52,235 bases of DNA from a virus. Where the stretch lies: positions 1 to 52,235 of the IMG/VR virus record IMGVR_UViG_3300046003_002393. One strand, 5' to 3'. Within the stretch, counting starts at the first letter, position 1, and each line of letters starts with the position of its first letter. The translations under genes and the position numbers were made by a program. Below, one piece after another: positions 39,867-46,893 of the stretch. The notes beneath the pieces were generated by a model that ran no database searches, was not told the origin of the DNA, and was given only the letters and a program-made list of their open reading frames with translations.

Positions 39867-40352
39867 ATGCGCTTCACACCAGCACAACAAGCAGCAATCA
39901 AGACATATGTATTGGCTGACCCAGTTCTTGCGCCGCTTACTTCGGGAGACGGTACCGACTATGGGTTCGTAGCGAGTACACTATCCGGCTATCCCATATC
40001 TCCCGTCTTAGCATGGTCAACGAATGTCCCATCGGTTGTCTCTGACGACGCTCCGAGCTACGCTACCTTCGACAGTATCGTCGCGGGTAAGCGTGACTCA
40101 TGGGGATTCTTCCTTGCTAATCCAAGGGACTTTACCCGTAAAAAAGTTCGGGACTGGGTAGTAGACGTTTGGGGTGCTGCTACTGCTGCAAGTAATGCTG
40201 AGGCGATACTCAAGGCGGGTACCGAGAACATGCGGGTGATCGAGGTCGTTCTCGGTGGCGTGGATAAAACCACAGGTACAGTAACAGCCAAAACACGAAG
40301 CTACGTCGGGGGTATCGACCTCGCGGAAGTAGCTGGACTCTTTAATGTATGA
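39867..40352 (+). CDS. Probable virion protein
   Basis: 161 residues, ATG 39867 behind AAAGGAG. N-terminal helix RFTPAQQAAIKTYVLADPVL and later FDSIVAGKRDSWGFFLANPR, DFTRKKVRDWVVDVWGAATA match a family of phage structural proteins seen near head or tail completion genes. Its stop overlaps the glycosyltransferase start (ATGA). Confidence 0.55.
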   Translation: MRFTPAQQAAIKTYVLADPVLAPLTSGDGTDYGFVASTLSGYPISPVLAWSTNVPSVVSDDAPSYATFDSIVAGKRDSWGFFLANPRDFTRKKVRDWVVDVWGAATAASNAEAILKAGTENMRVIEVVLGGVDKTTGTVTAKTRSYVGGIDLAEVAGLFNV

Positions 40353-40996
40353 GTGACGACATCAGGCTGGTGATCGCCATACCGACCGCCGGAACGGTCA
40401 AGATGGGCTTCGCGTATTCGTTGGCGGGTCTCATTGGCTACCTAGCTGCGCACGCTGTGCCCTCACGCCCCGAAGCGGCTGTTGAGGTGCAGATGGACGT
40501 TGTTGAGTCGAGCGTAATTCACACGAACCGTGAGAAACTGGTACGCCGGGCGATAGATTCTGGGCAGACGCACCTCATGTTTATCGACGATGATATGGTG
40601 TTCGAGCCGAACATCGTTGATGTGATGCTTGGGCGCAGACAGCCAGTGGTGTGCACCAACTACCTCATCAAGACGGATGCGTGTGACTCGTTCGTGGCTG
40701 TTGGGCTGAACGATAAACGTGTCAACACGCTGGAGAAATCCACAGGATTGAAGCCCATAGCCTACTCGGGTTTTGGGGTAAGCGTGTTTGAGATAGAGGT
40801 GTTCAAGAATACCCCCCAACCGTGGTTCTTACCGAAGTTCATACCGGAAGACAACGGGTACACAACAGAGGATAATCCGTTCTATGAACGGGTAAGAAAC
40901 GCGGGATATAAAGTGTTCCTAGACCAAGACGCCAGCAAGCTAGTGTCCCATCTAGGCGGATCATCATGGAACTGGAGGGAGTTCAGAAATGGCTGA
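40349..40996 (+). CDS. Glycosyltransferase family 2-like protein
   Basis: 215 residues, ATG 40349 overlapping the upstream stop. IRLVIAIPTAGTVKMGFAYS at the start (nucleotide-sugar strand), THLMFIDDDMVFEPNIVDVM with the DDD metal motif (residues about 75-79), VVCTNYLIKT, and GFGVSVFEIEVFKNTPQPWF. This is the GT-A fold of family 2-like enzymes. Among virion genes it probably glycosylates a capsid or fibre protein, or alters the host surface; acceptor unknown. Confidence 0.8.
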   Translation: MSDDIRLVIAIPTAGTVKMGFAYSLAGLIGYLAAHAVPSRPEAAVEVQMDVVESSVIHTNREKLVRRAIDSGQTHLMFIDDDMVFEPNIVDVMLGRRQPVVCTNYLIKTDACDSFVAVGLNDKRVNTLEKSTGLKPIAYSGFGVSVFEIEVFKNTPQPWFLPKFIPEDNGYTTEDNPFYERVRNAGYKVFLDQDASKLVSHLGGSSWNWREFRNG

Positions 40997-41459
40997 CGCA
41001 ACTACGAAAGTAACAACATCAACACAAGTAACGCACATCGGAAGCGGTGCGTCTATGGCCGCTGCGACACTTAGCGGCTCGGCAGACGTGTCCACCGCGC
41101 TCTCGTTCACGGGGAACCTGAACAGGTATCCAAGGGCAGACCTGGTTCTGAAGGTCTCGCCCACCGCGTCCATCGCGTCCACATCGACGAATATCCTCTT
41201 GTACCGCAGGGATATGAACATCGACAGCACAACGGATGAACCCGTACCGGGGGTGAGCAACAAGCAGCACTACATGGGCGCTTTCCAGCTTTCCGCAGCA
41301 ACAACAGCGTCCACCACTCATAACATACAACTTACCGATATTCCACTACCAGGTAGCGGAGATTGCGAGTTCTACATTGAGAACGCTCTAGGGGTGAACA
41401 TCCCGATCGGGTGGACGCTAAAGGTGACTCCCAAGTCCGACATCGGCGCAACATCGTAA
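40989..41459 (+). CDS. Probable virion protein
   Basis: 156 residues, ATG 40989 overlapping the glycosyltransferase end by 8 bases. Thr/Ser/Ala-rich beta pattern with RADLVLKVSPTASIASTSTN, DMNIDSTTDEPVPGVSNKQH and ADI-type strands ending in NIPIGWTLKVTPKSDIG. Similar in style to the other small decoration-like genes here; no family named. Confidence 0.55.
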   Translation: MADATTKVTTSTQVTHIGSGASMAAATLSGSADVSTALSFTGNLNRYPRADLVLKVSPTASIASTSTNILLYRRDMNIDSTTDEPVPGVSNKQHYMGAFQLSAATTASTTHNIQLTDIPLPGSGDCEFYIENALGVNIPIGWTLKVTPKSDIGATS

Positions 41460-41462
41460 GAC

Positions 41463-43106
41463 ATGATAGTCCGTCGTATCCCGTGGACTAGCCAGCCTCA
41501 GATAGCGGTTCCGATAGATTCATCGAACACGCTGTTTGACGTGTCTAAGATAACTGCTGTCGTCAATCCTGGGTTTGGAACGTACAAGAGGGACGCTCGA
41601 ACAGGTAAGTTATATACTGTATCTACCAACCCCGCCCAAGCGATGAATGCTTTAGGTAAGGGTATTAGATGGGTAGGAGGTACTAATGACTATATACAAT
41701 TAGATGCTGACGCAGATAATGTATTAGATACTGTTAGCTGTTCTATGCTGATAGCTACTGTCAGGAATGCTACTAATAATGGTAATGATATATCTTATGG
41801 ATATGAAGATGGAGGTACTGGTAATAGAGTTCAAGCACACTTTCCTCTAGATACTACTGCTACTATATATTGGGATTTTGGTAATGGTACTGGTGGTGTT
41901 GGTGGAGGTAGAGTTACTGCAAATCCTGGGGCTGCTACATGGGCTATTGGAAGAATTAATATATGGGGTTTTTATGCTGGTAGTAGAGGTAGAGAAATAT
42001 GGTTAAATGGAAGGTTAATAGCGTCTGATATAACAGCTACTAAAATACGTAGTGCTACTACTCAAGGATTTAGAATAGGAAGTGGTGCATCTAATTCTAG
42101 CAGCGCATCTGCACCTTATCACTCTGATAATCTATTTGTATTATCTAAAGAAGGTTGGAGCCAAGCTGCTTTTGCAGGATTAACTGCTAATCCTTGGCGG
42201 ATATTTGAGCCTAAACAGGTTACAGTCTTCGCGGCACCTTACCCCCCAACGGTCATAGGCCTTACCGCCCCGACTCTCGGACTCACCCCCCAAGATATCG
42301 CGCAAACGAGGACGCAAAATCTCACCGCCGCTGCGCTTACTTTAACACCGAACAGTGTAACCGCGCTATGGACTATCCGCCCCGCGACTGCAGATTTCGC
42401 CTTTAACCGAGAAGTTTTCCAGATCGCATCAGCGAATAACTTAGGGGTTTCGACTTGTGACTTCACGGCTTTAGAGATAAGTGCTCAATCGGTAGCATCA
42501 CTAGGCACTGCTGCGATGGACTTCGTAGCCAACGACGTGCAGTTAGCGATTACCAATAACCTAGATGTTGGCAACTTAATCCTCGCCGGTCAGGATACTC
42601 AGCAAGTCGCCAGCACGACATTGGGCACCGCGACGATGGACTTCGTGGGTAAAAACATCACTGAGATACAGGTTGTTGCTCTTGGTTCTGCCGCGCTGAA
42701 CTTTACCGCGCAGACTTCCAACCCAGTCGCGGTAGTTACGCTCTCTACCGCTGCGATGAATATGGTTGTGCTCGATATCAGACCGGAGAACTCACCGCTT
42801 GGAACGGTGCAGGTGATGACGATATCCGCGATGGACTTCGCGGTTAACCCTATCAGCAACACTGCCAGCACGACGCTCTCCGCTGCGGCGATGAACGATG
42901 TGGCTTACGAATTGCACCTCGTATCGAGCAACGTGCTTACCGCGCCTACGTTTGATCTAGCGCCTCAACCGCTGACCGTTACCCAAGCCGCCGTAGTAGT
43001 GGCACTTGTTCCCGCGACGTTCGACTTCGTACCGGGCGCGATACAAGCGGCAGGCACGTCATCGGTGGGCGACAGACGACGCATTATGATGGGAGTGGGC
43101 AAGTAA
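41463..43106 (+). CDS. Lectin-like adhesin / fibre protein with an AT-rich laminin-G-like module
   Basis: 547 residues, ATG 41463. Residues about 45-255 form a concanavalin/laminin-G-like domain (TNDYIQLDADADNVLDTVSC, WAIGRINIWGFYAGSRGREI, LNGRLI, DNLFVLSKEGWSQAAFAGL, then NPWRIFEP), encoded by DNA at 41600-42205 that is visibly AT-rich with T/A-ending codons, unlike its flanks. Residues about 265-535 are seven or eight approximately 28-residue repeats of the type LGTAAMDFV/LSTAAMNMV. Probably a surface receptor-binding protein. The stop overlaps the large terminase start. Confidence 0.72.
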   Translation: MIVRRIPWTSQPQIAVPIDSSNTLFDVSKITAVVNPGFGTYKRDARTGKLYTVSTNPAQAMNALGKGIRWVGGTNDYIQLDADADNVLDTVSCSMLIATVRNATNNGNDISYGYEDGGTGNRVQAHFPLDTTATIYWDFGNGTGGVGGGRVTANPGAATWAIGRINIWGFYAGSRGREIWLNGRLIASDITATKIRSATTQGFRIGSGASNSSSASAPYHSDNLFVLSKEGWSQAAFAGLTANPWRIFEPKQVTVFAAPYPPTVIGLTAPTLGLTPQDIAQTRTQNLTAAALTLTPNSVTALWTIRPATADFAFNREVFQIASANNLGVSTCDFTALEISAQSVASLGTAAMDFVANDVQLAITNNLDVGNLILAGQDTQQVASTTLGTATMDFVGKNITEIQVVALGSAALNFTAQTSNPVAVVTLSTAAMNMVVLDIRPENSPLGTVQVMTISAMDFAVNPISNTASTTLSAAAMNDVAYELHLVSSNVLTAPTFDLAPQPLTVTQAAVVVALVPATFDFVPGAIQAAGTSSVGDRRRIMMGVGK

Positions 43107-45679
43107 TGCGTGTTGAGGACATGCTGAAGATACTAGCCCAAACACCGGGAGGGGGTCGCGATGAAGTATCGCGACTCGCGCTTGAGGCTACCGCACATAT
43201 GAAGTGGGTTCCGAACCCCGGGCCGCAAACCGAGGCTTACTTTTCACCGGCTGACGAGATATTTTTCGGTGGGCAAGCAGGCGGGGGAAAATCGGATTTA
43301 GAAATCGGACTCGCTATTAACGAACACGATCGGTCACTGCTCCTCCGCAGAACGAATAAAGAAGCCGATGGGCTGGCCGACCGTATGACCGAGATTCTCG
43401 GCAACCGCGATGGGTACAACTCCCAGAAGGGAACATGGAGGATACCGCACAATGGAAACATCGTGGAGATCGGTGGGTGCCAGCTAGAAACGGATAAGCA
43501 ACGGTATAAGGGGAACCCGCATAGTTTGATCTGTGTGGGTAGAGAAACGCCAGTGCTTATGGCAGATGGGTCTTATAAGGCAATCTCCGCTATAAACGTA
43601 GGGGAGTCGGTGACTACACTTGAAGGCCCCCGGCGGGTACTGAAATCTTTCCCCGTCGCGGCAAAACCTTCGGTGGAGTTGCGCGTTCAACTACCGTGCG
43701 GAGCCGTTCATCGCCAGGTGCAATCGACGACCCATAAAGTTCTTTCGCATAAGGAGTGGGTTGCCCCCGGTACACAAGGCGTTTCCCGTGGCCACCTGTC
43801 GGCCCTTGCTTCCAAGCAATGTCATACTCAGCGAGTACCACGCGCCAAACGATCATCCCTACTTGGGTTAGTCGAGCGAGCTCTCTGTACGACAAGTCGG
43901 TTGGGGCGAAGTACCTTGCCACCTCTGCAAGTTGGTTACGTGTCGTCGGGCAAGAAGGGTCAATTGGACGGGTGCGCATATAAGGCGCGAGAACTTCATC
44001 AAAGTGTAGTCGTAAGGTCTGGTGCGCGACGCCTAAATGCTTGGCAGCAGCTTTTATGTTGCCTGTCGTCTTCAACGCTTCTGAGACAATCGAGGAGGTT
44101 AAATGCACCCTCTTTCCATCGTTCATCTTCTTGGCATGATAACTACGATGCGCTGAAAAAGTCATTACTTCTAAGTTCTCAGGTCTGTTATCAGTCCTTA
44201 TCTCATTTTTGTGGTGAACACATTCCTTCTCTGAGGACTTCGTACTCCACACCAAAGGGCGCCCTATCATATCCTCTCCCACAAGACGGTGTTGGAATAC
44301 CCAACCCCACATATTCGCCTCGCGATGAAAAGGATGGAATTCTAAAACGTAACCACCCATCAAGCACGTATGTCCACCCTTATACGAAGGAAATACGTCA
44401 AACGGAGTGCGTGCTTTCTTTAGCTTCATGGTCAGCGGTTCCTATAGGCGATATTGAGTTGTTCGACATCGAGGTTGAAGAAGTAAACCATTTTATCACA
44501 AAAGGCGGGATAGTCAATAAGAACTGTTTCGATGAAGTGAGCGATTTCACCGAATCGCAATACGTTTTTATCAATGCGTGGAACCGCTCCGCGAACCCCA
44601 AACAGCGGTGCCGTATCGTCGCTGCAGGGAACCCCCCGACACGTCCTGAAGGTCTGTGGGTTGTGCGCCGATGGGCAGCATGGCTCGATCCGAAGTACGC
44701 GAATCCCGCTAGTCCGGGAGAGTTACGCTGGTACACCACGGGCGAAGACGGTAAGGAAATCGAGGTCGACGGGATAGGTCCACACCGTATCTATGGCGAA
44801 CAGGTGTTCGCAAGGTCGCGCACCTTCATCCCCTCCCAGTTATCCGACAATCCCGATCTCTCAGCCACGAACTACGCGGCGTCCTTAGCGGGTCTGCCGG
44901 AAGAACTACGGCTAGCTTACCGCGATGGCGACTTCAGTGTGGGTCTCCGCGATGAGCCGTGGCAGATAATCCCCTCGGCATGGGTTGTGGAAGCCCAAGC
45001 CCGTTGGACGAAGAATCCCCCCTACGGCGTGCCGATGTGCTGTATCGGAGTGGACGTAGCGCAAGGAGGTAACGATAACACCGTGCTCGCGATACGACAT
45101 GATGGTTGGTTCGCTCCGTTGATCGTTGTCCCCGGAGCCGAGACCAAGGATGGCCCAAGCGTGGCGGGTAAGGTAGTAGCGAACCGCCGGGACGAGTGCC
45201 GCGTTGTGGTTGACATCGGCGGCGGGTGGGGTGGTGAAGCCTATGCACACATGAAGGCCAACGGCATAGACGCGGTGGGCTACATGGGCATCAAGGCGTC
45301 CACGAGGCGCACGCGGGACAGGCAGTTGGCGTTCACCAATGTCCGTACCGAAGCGTACTGGCGGTTCCGTGAAGCCCTCGATCCTGCTCAACCTGGCGGG
45401 TCGAACATCAAGCTCCCGAGCGACCCCGAGGTGGTATCCGATCTCTGCGCGGCGATGTACGAAGTGACCTCACGGGGCATCAAGCTGGAAAGCAAAGAAG
45501 ATGTCTGCAAGAAGTTAAGCCGATCACCCGATAAAGGCGATGCTATTGTCATGGCGTGGTGGGACGGGTATAAGGTAGAACAGCTTCAAGACGGGGATTG
45601 GAAGGGAGTTAAAGGTGGTAGAATGACTCCTAAAGTGATTATGGGACGTGCAGCGGCGCGAGCGAACAAGAGAAGATGA
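43106..45679 (+). CDS. terL: Terminase large subunit precursor interrupted by an intein
   Basis: 857 residues, ATG 43106. Walker A GGQAGGGKS at residues 55-63; Walker B aspartates in CFDEVSDF. Between SLI (residue 142) and CFDE (residue 474) lies an intein of 331 residues (Cys143 to Asn473). Excision gives SLICFDEVSDF and a 526-residue terminase, the usual size. The C-terminal RNase H-type nuclease shows CCIGVDVAQGGNDNTVLAIR, then VVVDIGGGWGGEAYAHM and SPDKGDAIVMAWW acidic residues. It powers DNA packaging and cuts concatemers. Splicing is inferred from conserved intein motifs; the gene is non-functional without it. Confidence 0.93.
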   Translation: MRVEDMLKILAQTPGGGRDEVSRLALEATAHMKWVPNPGPQTEAYFSPADEIFFGGQAGGGKSDLEIGLAINEHDRSLLLRRTNKEADGLADRMTEILGNRDGYNSQKGTWRIPHNGNIVEIGGCQLETDKQRYKGNPHSLICVGRETPVLMADGSYKAISAINVGESVTTLEGPRRVLKSFPVAAKPSVELRVQLPCGAVHRQVQSTTHKVLSHKEWVAPGTQGVSRGHLSALASKQCHTQRVPRAKRSSLLGLVERALCTTSRLGRSTLPPLQVGYVSSGKKGQLDGCAYKARELHQSVVVRSGARRLNAWQQLLCCLSSSTLLRQSRRLNAPSFHRSSSWHDNYDALKKSLLLSSQVCYQSLSHFCGEHIPSLRTSYSTPKGALSYPLPQDGVGIPNPTYSPRDEKDGILKRNHPSSTYVHPYTKEIRQTECVLSLASWSAVPIGDIELFDIEVEEVNHFITKGGIVNKNCFDEVSDFTESQYVFINAWNRSANPKQRCRIVAAGNPPTRPEGLWVVRRWAAWLDPKYANPASPGELRWYTTGEDGKEIEVDGIGPHRIYGEQVFARSRTFIPSQLSDNPDLSATNYAASLAGLPEELRLAYRDGDFSVGLRDEPWQIIPSAWVVEAQARWTKNPPYGVPMCCIGVDVAQGGNDNTVLAIRHDGWFAPLIVVPGAETKDGPSVAGKVVANRRDECRVVVDIGGGWGGEAYAHMKANGIDAVGYMGIKASTRRTRDRQLAFTNVRTEAYWRFREALDPAQPGGSNIKLPSDPEVVSDLCAAMYEVTSRGIKLESKEDVCKKLSRSPDKGDAIVMAWWDGYKVEQLQDGDWKGVKGGRMTPKVIMGRAAARANKRR
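43532..44524 (+). mobile_element. Intein in the large terminase, at the Walker B strand
   Basis: 331 codons. Block A starts at Cys1: CVGRETPVLMADGSYKAISA. Block B is QSTTHKVLSHKEWV with the expected Thr-x-x-His-type site. Blocks F/G are ELFDIEVEEVNHFITKGGIV then NKN, with terminal Asn and downstream +1 Cys (codon 44525). The penultimate residue is Lys instead of the usual His (NKN-C), a known but less common variant that may slow splicing. The middle (about residues 85-290 of the intein) matches no sense-strand family; it is the antisense strand of an HNH endonuclease gene (43614-44429). Confidence 0.92.
43614..44429 (-). CDS. HNH endonuclease encoded antisense inside the terminase intein
   Basis: 271 residues on the opposite strand, ATG 44429, stop at 43614-43616, wholly within the intein. 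The HNH_3-type core is clear: GWVFQHRLVGEDMIGRPLVW, KECVHHKNEIRTDNRPENLE then VMTFSAHRSYH. Downstream are two helix-turn-helix-like segments (NIKAAAKHLGVAHQTLRLHF and DLSYRELARLTQVGMIVW) as in homing endonucleases. Its C-terminal 60 residues overlap the conserved N-terminal splicing blocks and are probably dispensable. AGGA 10 bases upstream of the ATG is a weak ribosome-binding site; a leftward promoter within the terminase is not evident. Confidence 0.88.
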   Translation of the reverse strand: MKLKKARTPFDVFPSYKGGHTCLMGGYVLEFHPFHREANMWGWVFQHRLVGEDMIGRPLVWSTKSSEKECVHHKNEIRTDNRPENLEVMTFSAHRSYHAKKMNDGKRVHLTSSIVSEALKTTGNIKAAAKHLGVAHQTLRLHFDEVLAPYMRTRPIDPSCPTTRNQLAEVARYFAPTDLSYRELARLTQVGMIVWRVVLAEYDIAWKQGPTGGHGKRLVYRGQPTPYAKELYGSSIAPGDERLRTVVERATPPKVLPRRGKISVPAGGLQV

Positions 45680-46125
45680 CAACCTACCAACGCGAAACTT
45701 TTGACGAAGCCTACACGGACGCGCTACCGATGCTGGAAGCCCACCGGATAGAGATATCGGACAATGACGTTCCGCTGGATGTGAATGTGAAAGCATACCA
45801 ACAAAGTGAGAAACTTGGGCTGTTAAGGATATACACCGCTAGAAACGACAGAGGTATGGTGGGCTACGCCGCGATGTTCATTCACCGGGGGCTGCATAAT
45901 CAGGATAATTTACAGGCCGCGCAGGACATTTTCTATGTCGACCCCGAGTGGCGGGGCGGTATGGTAGGAACCAGACTTTTAAAATTTGTAGAGGATCAAC
46001 TCCGAAGAGAAGGAGTGCAGATTGTCTATCAAACGGTTAAGATAAAACACCCGATGTTGGGGCAACTACTTGAGCGCAGCGGGTACACCGCTACTGAAAC
46101 TGTCTATCAAAGGAGGTTAGTATAA
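45676..46125 (+). CDS. GNAT family acetyltransferase
   Basis: 149 residues, ATG 45676 overlapping the terminase stop (ATGA). GLLRIYTARNDRGMVGYAAM, then QDIFYVDPEWRGGMVGTRLL as motif A (acetyl-CoA binding, R/Q-x-x-G-x-G/A pattern RGGMVG), and HPMLGQLLERSGYTATETVY as motif B. GNAT proteins sit between terminase and portal genes in several podovirus genomes; target unknown, perhaps a virion or host protein. Its end overlaps the next ATG. Confidence 0.88.
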   Translation: MTTYQRETFDEAYTDALPMLEAHRIEISDNDVPLDVNVKAYQQSEKLGLLRIYTARNDRGMVGYAAMFIHRGLHNQDNLQAAQDIFYVDPEWRGGMVGTRLLKFVEDQLRREGVQIVYQTVKIKHPMLGQLLERSGYTATETVYQRRLV

Positions 46126-46388
46126 TGGCTGAAGCAGCATTACCCGCAATCTTTGCATCTCTCGCTGGTAGCGTGGCGTCTACCGTACTCGGTAAAGTTC
46201 TGGGCGGTAAGGATGATAACCCTCCCCCCGCGCCTACTCCTACCGCGCCTACCGTCATGCCAACCGCCGATGACGCTTCGGTACAGGCGGCTCGCAAGAA
46301 GTCCATCGCTGACCAGACACATCGGCAAGGGCGAGCGAGTACGATCTTGACCAGCGATCAAGACACCTCTGACAAGTTGGGGGGTTAA
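46125..46388 (+). CDS. Small probable head-region protein
   Basis: 87 residues, ATG 46125 overlapping the GNAT stop, with AGGAGG at 46111-46116. Small hydrophobic N-terminal helix (ALPAIFASLAGSVASTVLGK), Pro-rich linker (NPPPAPTPTAPTVMPTADD) and a conserved tail RKKSIADQTHRQGRASTILT. This tail recurs in small phage proteins next to portal genes. Role unknown, perhaps in head-tail joining or membrane contact. Confidence 0.65.
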   Translation: MAEAALPAIFASLAGSVASTVLGKVLGGKDDNPPPAPTPTAPTVMPTADDASVQAARKKSIADQTHRQGRASTILTSDQDTSDKLGG

Positions 46389-46389
46389 T

Positions 46390-46893
46390 ATGCCAGTAAT
46401 AAAAGTCCCGATACCTGCCAATTCAGTTATCCGTTCAGTTATCAACTCGGGGGTCTTCGCAGGTAAGAGGCGGGGAGTTTTGCCTTCTCCGGATTCTGCC
46501 AATTCAGTTATCAATTCAGTTATCAACTCGGGGTTCTTCGCAGGTAAGAGACTGGGAGTTTTGCCTTCTCAGGATTCTGCCCCCGCGACCATACTTGACC
46601 CAAGTGACCCGACTCTTGGCAGTACCTATGCTGATGGCGTGGAGCGTGCCAGTAGGGTTAAGAAAAAGAAACAGATAGCCGCAGGTGTGGGCGACGCAGG
46701 AGGCGAGGGCGACGCAGGAGGCGAGGGCGACGCTCGCTCGATACTTGAGGAACTTAAGTCGATGCTTATGGGGGCGCCTCAGGGACTCGTGACCCCAGAG
46801 GAGTTAGAGATGTCCCCAGAGGAGTTAGAGATGCGGCGCAAAAAACGTGCCGTGCAGTCAAGTTTGCCGAACCGCACCATATTGGGGGGTTAG
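46390..46893 (+). CDS. Hypothetical protein with duplicated 27-residue unit
   Basis: 167 residues, ATG 46390 two bases after the previous stop. The 27-residue unit ANSVIRSVINSGVFAGKRRG plus VLPSPDS is duplicated in tandem (residues 10-36 and 37-63). Further short repeats follow: GDAGGEGDAGGEGD and EELEMSPEELEM. The C-terminal KKRAVQSSLPNRTILGG resembles the preceding protein's GRASTIL tail, suggesting an old duplication. Precedes the portal gene by zero bases. Confidence 0.65.
   Translation: MPVIKVPIPANSVIRSVINSGVFAGKRRGVLPSPDSANSVINSVINSGFFAGKRLGVLPSQDSAPATILDPSDPTLGSTYADGVERASRVKKKKQIAAGVGDAGGEGDAGGEGDARSILEELKSMLMGAPQGLVTPEELEMSPEELEMRRKKRAVQSSLPNRTILGG
46417..46578 (+). repeat. 81-bp tandem duplication
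   Basis: Two near-identical 81-bp units (46417-46497 and 46498-46578) inside the gene at 46390; about 90% identical at DNA level by eye. The in-frame length (27 codons) shows selection to keep the gene open. Confidence 0.92.
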
